A stretch of DNA of 64,000 nucleotides, taken from NCBI GenBank assembly GCA_003151825.1, contig PLYO01000034.1, positions 1 through 64,000 on the forward strand. The letters run 5' to 3'. The notes below the pieces were generated by a model, which was not told where the DNA came from, did no database searches, and saw only the letters and a list, made by a program, of their open reading frames with translations. Origin of the DNA: Ignavibacteriota bacterium. Its GTDB lineage: Bacteria; Bacteroidota; Ignavibacteria; Palsa-1295. This document shows, one piece after another, positions 35,291 through 44,604 of this stretch. The position numbers and the translations under genes are program-made. Positions within the stretch are counted from its first letter, which is position 1; each line of letters begins with the position of its first letter.

Positions 35291-35907
35291 GATTTGAGGG
35301 CGTATAAATGTTGATTGAACGTTCCACGAAGTGTCTCAGCGGTAAATGATGGGATCGGTGGAATTCTTCCAAGCACTTCCGTCTCGCCATAATGTTTTAT
35401 TGCCTTCTCGTTCTCAGGATTGATCTCTCCGATAAGAACGCAACCAAGCAGCGGAATGTCACGTCGTCGTAATGCTTCGATGCAAAGCAATGTGTGATTG
35501 ATCGTACCGAGTCCAGAGCGGCAAACCAGCAGGACATGCAAATTCCATGACTCGAACACATCGATGAAAAGAAGGTGCTCCGCAAGCGGCACCAACAATC
35601 CTCCTGCCCCTTCAACGATGAGCGGCGCAACGTTCGGTAAACGTAGTTTCTCTGGTTCTATCGTTTTGCCATCGAGCGAGGCTGCGAGATGTGGCGAAAG
35701 TGGTTGGGAAAAGATATACGCTTCTGGTAATATTCGTTCCGGTGAACAACCAGAGAGCGACCGCACGGTTTTGCTATCCGTACCATCGGCGGTTCCCGAT
35801 TGAATCGGCTTCCAGTAGGAATATTCCGGCAGCGAGGCCATGAGCATCGCCGAGACCAGCGTCTTGCCGACGCCAGTATCGGTCCCGGAAATAATAATGC
35901 TTTTCAT
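35281..35907 (-). CDS. bioD: ATP-dependent dethiobiotin synthetase
   Basis: The 208-residue product closes the ureido ring of dethiobiotin. P-loop GTDTGVGKTLVS (8-19), KPIQSGTADGTDS, and VEGAGGLLVPL. Length is slightly short for the family (about 220). Overlaps bioF by 4 nt at its start and bioA by 4 nt at its end. The C-terminal KSIL comes from a repeat. Confidence 0.95.
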   Translation of the reverse strand: MKSIIISGTDTGVGKTLVSAMLMASLPEYSYWKPIQSGTADGTDSKTVRSLSGCSPERILPEAYIFSQPLSPHLAASLDGKTIEPEKLRLPNVAPLIVEGAGGLLVPLAEHLLFIDVFESWNLHVLLVCRSGLGTINHTLLCIEALRRRDIPLLGCVLIGEINPENEKAIKHYGETEVLGRIPPIPSFTAETLRGTFNQHLYALKSIL

Positions 35908-37061
35908 TTTGCGATTTCCAATTCCGTTCCCACAATTGCTTCGATAGCGCGTCGAAGCTCATCCTCCGAATGCCTCAAACTTACATTCAAGCGCAGTCTT
36001 GCAGTACCATCGTGAACGGTGGGCGGACGAATGGCAGGGACATCGAAACCGTGTTCCACTAATAAATGCGAAGCGCGAAGTGCATCTTCATCGGCACCAA
36101 TTATGATCGAAATGATCGGCGTTACGCCATCGGGTACGTACCACCTCCTGAGTGACCCTTGCAATGTTGCTCGCGCAAAACACGATTTCTCCCACAACGC
36201 GAGCACGAGCTTATCGCCTTCCGATTCGAGACGCCGAAGTGCATTCATGATCTGCAATGGAATCATTGGCGGCAATGCGGTTGTATAAATAAATGGCCGC
36301 GCTTTGTTGATGAGATATTCGGTTACGGTTTTACTTCCACAAACAAAAGCTCCCGCCGCGCCAAATGCCTTGCCGCACGTATGAACGGTAATGATGTTGT
36401 TGTTTCTTCCGATTGTATCTTTCACAAGCCCTTCGCCATGCTTACCGAGCACGCCGGTTGCGTGCGCTTCATCAACGATTGTGATCGCTTTAAATTCCTT
36501 GGTGACATCGACTATCTCCTTAAGATTTGCAACATCTCCATCCATCGAATAAACGCTTTCGAGAACAACGAATACCTGGGCAGGCTGTGCGCGCTGCCCC
36601 ACGCGTTCAAGTTGATACGCAAGGTCATCAGCCGAATTGTGTGCAAATCTATGACTTCGAGCGAGCGACGCATGCACGCCATCGTATATGCTCGTGTGGG
36701 AACGCTCGTCGTACAGGATGAGGTCGTGCCGCGTGGGAAGGGTCGTTAAGAGAGCATGGTTTGCGTCATAGCCGGAATTAAAAAAAAGTGCAGATTCCGC
36801 GCCAACGAAATTTGCAAAGTGTTTTTCGGCCGCGAGATGCTCGGCATGATGTCCGGGCAAAAGCCGGGAACTCGATGAGGAGAGCGTAGCACTTCCGAGA
36901 GCCTCGATTGCTTCCTTTTTTAGCTTTGGATCGGTCGCGAAGCCAAGATAATCGTTCGAGCCGAAATCAATTCCATCATACGTTCGGAGTGAGCGATAGC
37001 GGCCTTTCTCATGCAGTCCGCTCAACTCTTGTTCTAATTTCCGAAGCCAGTCTTCACGCAC
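35904..37061 (-). CDS. bioF: 8-amino-7-oxononanoate synthase
   Basis: The 385-residue product is a PLP enzyme joining pimeloyl-thioester and L-alanine. [46 protein letters not shown], and the PLP Lys in [13 protein letters not shown] (about 230). Overlaps bioB by 8 nt and bioD by 4 nt, so the operon is translationally coupled. Confidence 0.95.
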   Translation of the reverse strand: MREDWLRKLEQELSGLHEKGRYRSLRTYDGIDFGSNDYLGFATDPKLKKEAIEALGSATLSSSSSRLLPGHHAEHLAAEKHFANFVGAESALFFNSGYDANHALLTTLPTRHDLILYDERSHTSIYDGVHASLARSHRFAHNSADDLAYQLERVGQRAQPAQVFVVLESVYSMDGDVANLKEIVDVTKEFKAITIVDEAHATGVLGKHGEGLVKDTIGRNNNIITVHTCGKAFGAAGAFVCGSKTVTEYLINKARPFIYTTALPPMIPLQIMNALRRLESEGDKLVLALWEKSCFARATLQGSLRRWYVPDGVTPIISIIIGADEDALRASHLLVEHGFDVPAIRPPTVHDGTARLRLNVSLRHSEDELRRAIEAIVGTELEIAK

Positions 37062-38007
37062 TGTGCTCTACGGTTGTCATTGCTGATGGTTCCAGCCCAA
37101 GCTTTTCGAAAAGACGGTAATCGGCATCCGGCTCAGGATTTGGCGTGGTGAGAAGTTTATCGCCTAAGAAGATGGAATTCGCGCCGGCAAGGAATGCAAG
37201 CGTCTGTGCTTCCTCGGATAGGCTAAGCCGGCCCGCACTCAAGCGGACTTTTGCTTTCGGCATGAGAATCCGTGCGCACGCAATCGTGCGAACGAACGAA
37301 AACGCATCTATTTGCTCCCGCTCGCCAAGCGGCGTACCGGGAACTGCAACCAGCGCATTGATGGGAACGCTTTCCGGCTGCGGATCGAGCGAGGCAAGCG
37401 TGAGAAGAAATTGAATCCGGTCCTCGTCCGTCTCGCCCATGCCGACAATGCCGCCGCAACAGACGGTAATCCCGGCATCGCGCACATGCTGAATGGTATT
37501 CAGTCGATCGTCGTAATCGCGGGTGTGAATGATTTCCGAATAAAAATTCCGCGAGGTATCGAGATTGTGATTGTAAGCGTAGAGCCCCGCTTCTTTTAAA
37601 CGCTGTGCCTGCGATTCGGTGAGCATTCCGAGCGTGGCGCAGGCTTCCAAGCCAAGATCGGTCACGCCGCGCACCATTTCGAGGACTTCGTCGAAATCGC
37701 GGCCATCGCGCACTTCGCGCCAGGCCGCGCCCATACAAAATCGGGTCGCGCCATTGGCTTTTGCGTTGCGCGCTGCTTCGAGCACTTCCGGAGTACGCAT
37801 CAGCTTTTCAGCCTTTACGCCGGTATGATACCGCGCGGCCTGCGGACAATAGGCGCAGTCCTCCGGGCAGCCGCCGGTTTTTACCGAAAGCAGCGTACAG
37901 CGCTGGATGTCGTTGTAGGTATGATTCGCCTCATGCACACGGCTGGCCTGCGCAACGAGCGTGAGAAACGGCGTATGGTAAAGTTCTCGGACGTATTGGA
38001 TAGTCAC
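37054..38007 (-). CDS. bioB: Biotin synthase (radical SAM)
   Basis: 317 residues from a GTG start at 38007 ([14 protein letters not shown]); the frame is open to 38211, but the extra 68 residues lack BioB similarity. The radical SAM cluster motif is [16 protein letters not shown], with further family Cys in the [18 protein letters not shown] and [15 protein letters not shown] segments. It inserts sulfur into dethiobiotin. First gene of bioBFDA, divergent from the TIR genes. No BirA-type operator was recognised upstream, only a GGAGCAATTC/GAATTGCTCC hairpin. Confidence 0.93.
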   Translation of the reverse strand: MTIQYVRELYHTPFLTLVAQASRVHEANHTYNDIQRCTLLSVKTGGCPEDCAYCPQAARYHTGVKAEKLMRTPEVLEAARNAKANGATRFCMGAAWREVRDGRDFDEVLEMVRGVTDLGLEACATLGMLTESQAQRLKEAGLYAYNHNLDTSRNFYSEIIHTRDYDDRLNTIQHVRDAGITVCCGGIVGMGETDEDRIQFLLTLASLDPQPESVPINALVAVPGTPLGEREQIDAFSFVRTIACARILMPKAKVRLSAGRLSLSEEAQTLAFLAGANSIFLGDKLLTTPNPEPDADYRLFEKLGLEPSAMTTVEHSA

Positions 38008-38085
38008 GAAAGCATAACAGTAACTCGTGCAAGGGTGTTTCGCTCTTAAGGGAATTCTGATTATGCTGCGATTGTCGCCCTGAAT

Positions 38086-38116
38086 GGAGCAATTCGACCA
38101 AAGGGAGAATTGCTCC
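38086..38116. repeat. GGAGCAATTC hairpin upstream of bioB
   Basis: GGAGCAATTC (38086-38095) pairs perfectly with GAATTGCTCC (38107-38116) with an 11-nt loop. The following CGCCCAGGATGAGA looks like the worn end of a TGTCATCCTGAGC-type element. Confidence 0.6.
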
Positions 38117-38277
38117 GCCCAGGATGAGAGCATGGATTTCATCGAAGTTTTCTCAAATCGTGGGGCTTTTTTGGCCGCAGGCATTGTTTTCACAATTCTG
38201 TTGCAAAACAAAAGAATGCTCGAACATTGCGATTATTTCCACGTTGCATTTACCACTAACTTTTCTTCTCTTTTTCC

Positions 38278-40017
38278 ATGACCGCCGACGTATTCGTAAG
38301 CTACTCCCGCAACGATAAAGATAAGGTTCACGCGCTCATCGAAAAGATGCGGCAGCGCGGCATTACCGTGTGGGTCGATCAGGGCGGCATTGACGGCGCC
38401 GCGATGTGGACCGAAGAGATTGTCGAAGCGATCGAGGGCTGCAAAGTGCTCATGCTGATGATTACGCAATCATCCGTGAGTTCCCATAATGTCGTGAAGG
38501 AAGTTGCGCTTTCATCCGAACGGAAGAAGCACATTCTTCCGGTTTATCTCGAACAAGTCGAGCTTCCGAAGGCGCTGAAATATCCGCTCGCCGGTATTCA
38601 GCACATCGAGCATTTCGTGGACGACCAGCCGCATTTCGAAGCACTCATTCGCTCGCTATCGAAATTGGGCGTTACGCTTGCGCAGGCTGCATCCGCAGGC
38701 GGCGCGATGCCGAAGCTCGCCGATGCAGATACCGGCGTGAAACTCCTCGCCGTGCTGCCATTCGACAACATCTCGCCCGAACGCGACAGCGATTATTTCT
38801 CCGACGGACTCACCGAAGAACTTATCGCCAATCTTTCGAAGCTCTCCGAGATAAAAGTCGTCAGCCGCACGACCACCATGCAATACAAGGAGACAAAAAA
38901 GGATACAAAGACGATTGCGGCGGAACTAAACGTGCATTATATCCTCGAAGGCTCAGTAAGAAAGATCGCGGACAACCTCCGCATCACCGCGCAGCTTGTG
39001 GAAGTCGCAACCGACGCGCACATCTGGGCCGAGACCTACAAAGGCACGATGGCCGACGTCTTCGACATCCAGGAGCGCGTCGCGAAAGAGATCGCCGAGG
39101 CGCTGAAATTGAAACTGACGCCGACGGAAAAGGCAGTGCTGACAAAACGAGCAACGATAGTGCCGGAGGCTTATGATTGTTGGTTGAGAGGAAAAGGGTT
39201 TTTGAAATGGGTATCAAGTGCAAACTTAGGATTTGCTTCTCAACTTTTCACCCGAGCATTAGAACTTGATCCCACGTATGCCGACGCCTTTGCGGGCCTG
39301 GCACGGACTTATGTGGATACTTACAGATTCTTTGACCGGAGCGAATTCCTCCTTGAGAATGCTATGGACAACGCGCTACGAGCCCTGATGTATGATCCCT
39401 CCGTATCGGACGCTTACGCCGTCCTTACAAGTGTTTATGACTGCCGTGGCAACAAAACAGATGCACTGGTTGCTGCCCAAAGATCAATAGAACTCGACCC
39501 TGATAATGCTTCCGCCCATTTCGCTTTGGGCACATTACATTTCAATGCTGGCGAGTATGACAAGGCCGCAGCCTCGTTCGAGAAGGGCATTCAACTCGAT
39601 CCAGAAGCAATTGCTAATAATGGTGTGCTTGGCATGTGCTACGAGAGGTTGAATCTTCCAGAGAAAGCGAGATCACATTCCGAAAAGCTTGTCGCCTTAA
39701 TTCCGAAGTATCTGAGTCAACACCCTGACGACTCTCGTGCCTATATGCAGCTCGCATTAGAGTTGGCAAAACTCGGTCGTTCGGAAGAGGCGCGAAAGGC
39801 TTGCATGAAAGCACTTGAGATTTCTACGAATGATGCTTACATGCAGTATTTTGCTACTTGTCTTTACAGCAGACTCGGTGACCTTGAATTAGCGGTGAAC
39901 ACGCTTAGAATGGCCGTCCAGTCGGGGTGGAACGATCACGCATGGACTAAAGGCGATCCCGATCTCGACCCCATCCGCAACCATCCCGGCTACATTGAAC
40001 TTATGAAGGACAAATAA
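38278..40017 (+). CDS. TIR - TolB-like - TPR protein, copy 1
   Basis: The 579-residue product. The TIR domain (1-115) starts TADVFVSYSRNDKDKV, with E47 in WTEEIVEAIEG at the position of the NADase Glu of SARM1. A domain at about 150-285 (LAVLPFDNISPERDSDYFSDG, then GSVRKIADNLRITAQLV) is the TolB/FlgO-like module often placed before TPRs. TPRs cover about 330-560. No signal peptide. Its stop overlaps the start of copy 2 by one base (TAATG). TIR proteins of this kind may consume NAD+ as an immune output, or act as signalling scaffolds; the sequence does not decide. Confidence 0.85.
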   Translation: MTADVFVSYSRNDKDKVHALIEKMRQRGITVWVDQGGIDGAAMWTEEIVEAIEGCKVLMLMITQSSVSSHNVVKEVALSSERKKHILPVYLEQVELPKALKYPLAGIQHIEHFVDDQPHFEALIRSLSKLGVTLAQAASAGGAMPKLADADTGVKLLAVLPFDNISPERDSDYFSDGLTEELIANLSKLSEIKVVSRTTTMQYKETKKDTKTIAAELNVHYILEGSVRKIADNLRITAQLVEVATDAHIWAETYKGTMADVFDIQERVAKEIAEALKLKLTPTEKAVLTKRATIVPEAYDCWLRGKGFLKWVSSANLGFASQLFTRALELDPTYADAFAGLARTYVDTYRFFDRSEFLLENAMDNALRALMYDPSVSDAYAVLTSVYDCRGNKTDALVAAQRSIELDPDNASAHFALGTLHFNAGEYDKAAASFEKGIQLDPEAIANNGVLGMCYERLNLPEKARSHSEKLVALIPKYLSQHPDDSRAYMQLALELAKLGRSEEARKACMKALEISTNDAYMQYFATCLYSRLGDLELAVNTLRMAVQSGWNDHAWTKGDPDLDPIRNHPGYIELMKDK

Positions 40018-41801
40018 TGCCGCAAACCGCAGACGTATTCGTAAGCTACTCCCGCGAGAACAAGGATGAAGTCCTTGCGATCGCGCGCGAACTCAAAGCC
40101 GCCGGGGTTTCGCTCTGGATCGATCAGGGCGGGATCGACGCGGCCACGCTGTGGGGCGAGGAGATCGTGAATGCGATAGACCAGTGTAAGGTGCTGCTCC
40201 TCATGCTTTCGGAGGCGGCGATAAAATCGCAGAACGTCGTCCGCGAGGTCATGCTCGTTAACGAAAAGAAGAAGCAGATTTTGCCCGTACACTTGGCGCC
40301 GGTCGTTGTGCCCGCTACGCTCAAGTATCCGCTCGCGGGAATTCAGCACGTAACTTATTTCGAGGGCAATAAGGCCGATAATCTTCAGTTGATTCTCCGC
40401 GCACTCCAGAGGCACGGCGTCGAGTTCGCAGTTGCGCCGCAAGTTGTAGCAACTGGCGGAGCGCCATCGTCGCAATCGAGTGTTTCACATTCCATGCACT
40501 CCGCGCAATCCGTCGAACTCGAGCGAGCCATCGCCGTGCTGCCGTTTCACAATATCAGCCCCGACAAAGAGACCGATTATTTCTCCGATGGACTGACCGA
40601 AGAGCTTATCACCAGCCTTTCGCGATTGAAAGACATTCGCGTCGTGCCCGGCACGGCGACGATGCCATACAAAGGTACGCAGAAATCCATCGGCACGATT
40701 GGCGAGGAACTTCGCGCACGCTTCGTCATCACCGGGAGTGTGCGCAAGCATTTGGATAACGTTCGCATTGCCGCACAGCTTATTGACGCTCAGACCGAAG
40801 CCCAGCTTTGGGCCGAAACCTACAAAGGCAAGCTCGAAGATATTTTCGAGATTCAGGAAAATGTAGCAAAGCAGATCGTCGAGGCGCTTTCGATCAAGCT
40901 CACGATGGTGCAGGAGATCGCGCTGACGAAACGTGCGACGGATAATCCAGAAGCGCTTGACTACTATATGCGAGGCCGGGAATTTCGTTATAAAAGTCGG
41001 CGAAAGAATCTTGATTTTGCAATCGAGTTGTTTCAGAAGGCCATCGAACTGGACAGGCGGTACGCAAGTGCCTATGCCGGCTTGAGTGAAGCATATTCCA
41101 GCCTTTATGAAAATCATGGAAGAAACCTTGCCGATCTTACCCGTTCGGCTGAGGCTAGCTTAAAAGCGATTATGTATGATTCCGGTTCTGCCGAAGCACA
41201 TGCCGCGCTTGGTCTCACATATTTCTATCAAGGCCAGATCCACGATGCCGAACAAGCATGCCTGAAAGCCATCGAGCTTGATCCAAATCTCTTTATGGGG
41301 TACCGGAATCTCGGGAGGATTTATCATCTATCGGATCGCGACCCTGAGGCAGTAGAAATGATAAAGAAAGGCATTGAGCTTAAGCCGGACGATTATACGA
41401 TGATAGGACATCTCGAAACTATTCTACACAGGCTCGGACGGAATGAGGAGAAGGACGAATGGCAAAACAAACTGTTTGACCTGCTTCAACGCCACCTGCT
41501 TCGAGACCCCGAGGATATACATGGACGAGTGTTTTACGCTGGCACTTTAGCTCGATCCAACCAGAGGGACGAGGCACTTGCTCAAGCAAGGATAGTATTA
41601 GAAGCTGATTCTACCGATGGCCTTACTCTCTATAATGTAGCATGTGTCCTCTCTCTGGTTGGTGACTACGAACATGCTATTGAAGGACTGCAAAAGTCTA
41701 TTCATGCTGGACACACAAATTACGAGTGGTTCAAACGCGACAGCGATCTCGACCCCATCCGCAACCATCCCGGCTACATAGAACTTATGAAGGATAAATA
41801 A
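40017..41801 (+). CDS. TIR - TolB-like - TPR protein, copy 2
   Basis: The 594-residue product is a paralogue of copy 1 with the same order: TIR (ADVFVSYSRENKDEV, E49 in WGEEIVNAID), TolB-like (LPFHNISPDKETDYFSDG), TPRs. The first ~25 bp of the TIR region and the last ~55 bp of the gene (DLDPIRNHPGYIELMKDK) are almost identical to copy 1, while the middle has diverged, especially the TPRs. This pattern fits tandem duplication with ends kept similar. Co-translated with copy 1. The two may form a hetero-oligomer with different sensors (inference). Confidence 0.85.
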   Translation: MPQTADVFVSYSRENKDEVLAIARELKAAGVSLWIDQGGIDAATLWGEEIVNAIDQCKVLLLMLSEAAIKSQNVVREVMLVNEKKKQILPVHLAPVVVPATLKYPLAGIQHVTYFEGNKADNLQLILRALQRHGVEFAVAPQVVATGGAPSSQSSVSHSMHSAQSVELERAIAVLPFHNISPDKETDYFSDGLTEELITSLSRLKDIRVVPGTATMPYKGTQKSIGTIGEELRARFVITGSVRKHLDNVRIAAQLIDAQTEAQLWAETYKGKLEDIFEIQENVAKQIVEALSIKLTMVQEIALTKRATDNPEALDYYMRGREFRYKSRRKNLDFAIELFQKAIELDRRYASAYAGLSEAYSSLYENHGRNLADLTRSAEASLKAIMYDSGSAEAHAALGLTYFYQGQIHDAEQACLKAIELDPNLFMGYRNLGRIYHLSDRDPEAVEMIKKGIELKPDDYTMIGHLETILHRLGRNEEKDEWQNKLFDLLQRHLLRDPEDIHGRVFYAGTLARSNQRDEALAQARIVLEADSTDGLTLYNVACVLSLVGDYEHAIEGLQKSIHAGHTNYEWFKRDSDLDPIRNHPGYIELMKDK

Positions 41802-41810
41802 CCGCAGAAA

Positions 41811-41828
41811 GAAGCACGGGCTTCCTTA
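41811..41828. terminator. Short hairpin between convergent genes
   Basis: GAAGC-ACGG-GCTTC followed by CTTATT. Weak stem of 5 bp. It lies between the TIR genes and the convergent M61 gene. Confidence 0.35.
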
Positions 41829-43709
41829 TTGTCCCACAATCCCTTTTCGGATAACCGCAGAGAGCGGCGTAGCGTTGGGTGCGACCTCCACGGAACCAAG
41901 GCGATTCTCTTCGGGCACGGCCGGCTTGCGATGTGCTGATGAAAACGACACAGGAATGGTTACCGGCGCCCCCCCGCGCAGAACGGATAGCGTGACGCCG
42001 GTTCTGGAACCCGATGGCGATAACAGTTCGCTCAATTCCATGATATTATCGCGGTTAAATTTCGTTCCATTAATGGCCATCACGAAATCCCCCGCGCGTA
42101 TTCCCGCATGTGCAAACGCAGTGCTACTATCGACCGCATCGAACACAATGCCGCTATCGCCCAGGATGCTGAAACTCAGCTTTGGAAGCGGCGCATTCGC
42201 GCCCATCGCATCGGACATATTCCGCGAGAGACCCATTTTTTCCAGATACGCATCGAAGGGTAGCGAATCGGTGCCATGAATATATTTATTATAAAACTCG
42301 GTGAGATCGATGCCAGCGTATTTTTCAACTTTATGAATCAACTCCTTCTCGCTGAAGGTCTTGCCATGCTTTGTCTCGTTGTTGAAGGCGAGCATCACAT
42401 CGTCGAGCGATTTTTTGTTGTTCGTGCGGCTTCGAATTTCAATATCCAGCATCATGGCGACGAGCGGGCCGCGCGAATAAAATAATGTGGCCTCATCCAT
42501 CTCGAACGTACTTTCGTCAATAGAAAGATCTTCAAGCGACTTCACATTCGCGGAAGCCGGGGCCATCGCCATCTCCTCGCGCCACTGATTGACATCGCTG
42601 AAAAACTTTTCCGGACTAATAAGCCCATACCGCGCAAGCAGTGTATGCGCGTAATACTCGGTGATGCCTTCGGCCATCCAGAGACTGGTCGTCATTACGC
42701 GCTGGGTATAATTGAACGGCCCAAGCAAATTGGAATGAATACGCTTGACATTCCAGAGATGAAAAAACTCATGCGAAAAAATGCTGAGGAACGAACCTTT
42801 AAACATGGACCATCCAAAATCCGCAAGCAGATAATCGCTCGAATTAGCATGTTCCAGCGCGCCCTGCGCGAAGCTCGGCATGTGCGAAAGCGTCGGCGCG
42901 ACAATCTCGAACGTGTAATGTTTATAGGGCGTATCGTGAAAGAAATCCGTCTCGGCATGAACGATCTCTCGCAGGTAGTACGTGAGCGAATCCATCTTCG
43001 CATTGGACCACGTACCGTCTGTCGCAACGGCAACATCGTAATCGGCCTTCCCTTCCTTGAAACTCGCGGTAACGATATAATCGGAATGATTCCTTCCTGT
43101 TTCCGGCGCGGAAAGAATGGGCGCATCCGCAAGCTCGTCGTAGTTTTTGGCGACAAATTCGGTATTCGAGAAGACCTTCGGAGCGTAACCGGCCTTCGGT
43201 TCGAGCGGACACGCGAGCTTCCATTCGGTGGGAAGCTCATAATTCACTTGGGCGCTGGCGGTTTTGTCATCATCGAAATATCCGAAGAGCGCGGTCGCGT
43301 TGGCAAAAAAGAGAGTGGTGTCGATATTAGCCATCGCGAAATAGAGGCTCGTCGTATCCTTATGCGAATCGAGCACGTCGTATTCGATCTTTTGCACGGA
43401 CTTGCCGCTCGCGATCTCCCACCGATTTTCGTTCACTTGCTTTACCGCAAGATCGTGGCCAGTTTTATCGAATGCTTTAAAATTCACAACATACCTTCCA
43501 TATCCCGTGACGCTATAAGCGCCCGGCGCCCAGATGGGCATTTGATACGTTGCCACGCGCGTAGAAAAACCGACCGGCTTCAGCGTGACATGCACCGTAT
43601 GCGATTTGGTATCGCGCAAATCGACGCTAAATTGCAACTGTCCGCGAGCGTAGCTGGAATGAGTGGCGAGCGAGATGCCGAGAAGAATTAATGTGGCAGA
43701 GATTTTCAA
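41826..43709 (-). CDS. M61-family metallopeptidase with PDZ domain
   Basis: The 627-residue product has a signal peptide (1-22), an N-terminal beta domain (25-200), a thermolysin-like catalytic domain with HEFFHLWNVKRI (about 318; zinc ligands in HExxH) and the third ligand Glu in AEGITEYYAH (about 347), and a C-terminal PDZ domain (about 510-600, GIVFDAVDSSTAFAHAGIRAGD). This is the glycyl aminopeptidase (M61) plan at full length. Periplasmic or outer, probably peptide scavenging. Ends 24 bp from the convergent TIR gene. Confidence 0.93.
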   Translation of the reverse strand: MKISATLILLGISLATHSSYARGQLQFSVDLRDTKSHTVHVTLKPVGFSTRVATYQMPIWAPGAYSVTGYGRYVVNFKAFDKTGHDLAVKQVNENRWEIASGKSVQKIEYDVLDSHKDTTSLYFAMANIDTTLFFANATALFGYFDDDKTASAQVNYELPTEWKLACPLEPKAGYAPKVFSNTEFVAKNYDELADAPILSAPETGRNHSDYIVTASFKEGKADYDVAVATDGTWSNAKMDSLTYYLREIVHAETDFFHDTPYKHYTFEIVAPTLSHMPSFAQGALEHANSSDYLLADFGWSMFKGSFLSIFSHEFFHLWNVKRIHSNLLGPFNYTQRVMTTSLWMAEGITEYYAHTLLARYGLISPEKFFSDVNQWREEMAMAPASANVKSLEDLSIDESTFEMDEATLFYSRGPLVAMMLDIEIRSRTNNKKSLDDVMLAFNNETKHGKTFSEKELIHKVEKYAGIDLTEFYNKYIHGTDSLPFDAYLEKMGLSRNMSDAMGANAPLPKLSFSILGDSGIVFDAVDSSTAFAHAGIRAGDFVMAINGTKFNRDNIMELSELLSPSGSRTGVTLSVLRGGAPVTIPVSFSSAHRKPAVPEENRLGSVEVAPNATPLSAVIRKGIVGQ

Positions 43710-43801
43710 TTCAACTACTAACCACGGAGCGCGCTTGCTGGTTTCGGCGAACTATTGTTCGCCATAATGCGCTTTTCATTCTTTAAGAATCCCGCGCCAT
43801 C

Positions 43802-44488
43802 ATGAATCGTCTCAAAATTCTTGCATCCCTCCTGCCCTTCGTCCTTCTGGCGTCGTGCCATCAAGGCTCCGATACCTCACCGAATAATGGTGGCGGAAGC
43901 ACGGTGACATGGACGATTCCCAGCGTGGGAGCGGAGTATGTCTTCCAATCCACATCGCCAGGATTGGCGAAAACCGTGCTCGATACCGCCATAATCGTAA
44001 CGACGGGCCAGCATCTCGGTGGAAAAACGAATGTAATCACCTATGAGGATCATGCGGGAACCATCGGAACGGCTTTCTATAACATCGAGGACAACGGCGA
44101 TATTTCGGACGGCGATGCTGCACTTGGCGACACTACGTTTGCATGGACTACGTTCCCAACTGCAAGCCATCAACCCATTTCCGATCCCGTGACCGATACC
44201 ACCGAAGGAGGCACCCATATCTTTAGGTCAAATGTTCGCACGTATGTCGGCGCGGAAACGCTCACCACGCTCGCAGGTTCATTTTCTACGCTGCATGTAA
44301 GGGAGACTTCCATAAGCATCGTAACGGGTCCCGATAGCCTCGATTGTAATGCCAGCGATACTTCTATCCTCGACAGATGCTATGCTCCGACGATTGGTTT
44401 ATATGTAAAGGTAACTAATAGTGGAACGAATGATGGAGTAACGAGCGAACCGTCAGAAGTCGATCTCATCAAATATGTACCGAAGTAA
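43802..44488 (+). CDS. Hypothetical lipoprotein
   Basis: The 228-residue product has a lipoprotein signal (LPFVLLASC, Cys19) and a beta-rich body with Thr/Ser/Gly content. I see no family motif. Divergent from the M61 gene, 92 bp away. Confidence 0.75.
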   Translation: MNRLKILASLLPFVLLASCHQGSDTSPNNGGGSTVTWTIPSVGAEYVFQSTSPGLAKTVLDTAIIVTTGQHLGGKTNVITYEDHAGTIGTAFYNIEDNGDISDGDAALGDTTFAWTTFPTASHQPISDPVTDTTEGGTHIFRSNVRTYVGAETLTTLAGSFSTLHVRETSISIVTGPDSLDCNASDTSILDRCYAPTIGLYVKVTNSGTNDGVTSEPSEVDLIKYVPK

Positions 44489-44500
44489 ACGGTCTTCGAA

Positions 44501-44581
44501 ATGAGCCTCTCACCCACCGAACTCCAGCATTACCACGCCGATGGCTTCCTTATCGTTCCCAATCTTTTTTCGGACGAATAA
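44501..44581 (+). pseudogene. 5' fragment of a phytanoyl-CoA dioxygenase-like gene
   Basis: An ATG-started 26-codon frame, LSPTELQHYHADGFLIVPNLFSDE, ends at TAA. It matches the first helix and strand of the PhyH family (pattern L-x-x-x-Q-x-x-x-F-x-x-x-G-Y/F-L-x-V-x-x-L-x-x-x-E). The Fe(II)-binding HxD..H part is absent; the next gene lies in reverse orientation 24 bp on. The body of the gene was deleted. Confidence 0.65.
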
Positions 44582-44604
44582 ATTTCACCAGCAATAGAGG
44601 TGCA

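Noticed and set aside
38008-38211. N-terminal extension of BioB
   Set aside because: The extra 68 codons overlap a repeat hairpin and do not resemble BioB; GTG at 38007 fits family length.
38008-38277. Biotin (BirA) operator upstream of bioB
   Set aside because: No TTGTAAAC-type half sites were found; only repeat-derived hairpins are visible.
42645-43691. 348-codon open frame antisense to the M61 peptidase gene
   Set aside because: The sense gene has a complete catalytic motif set; the antisense frame is a composition effect.
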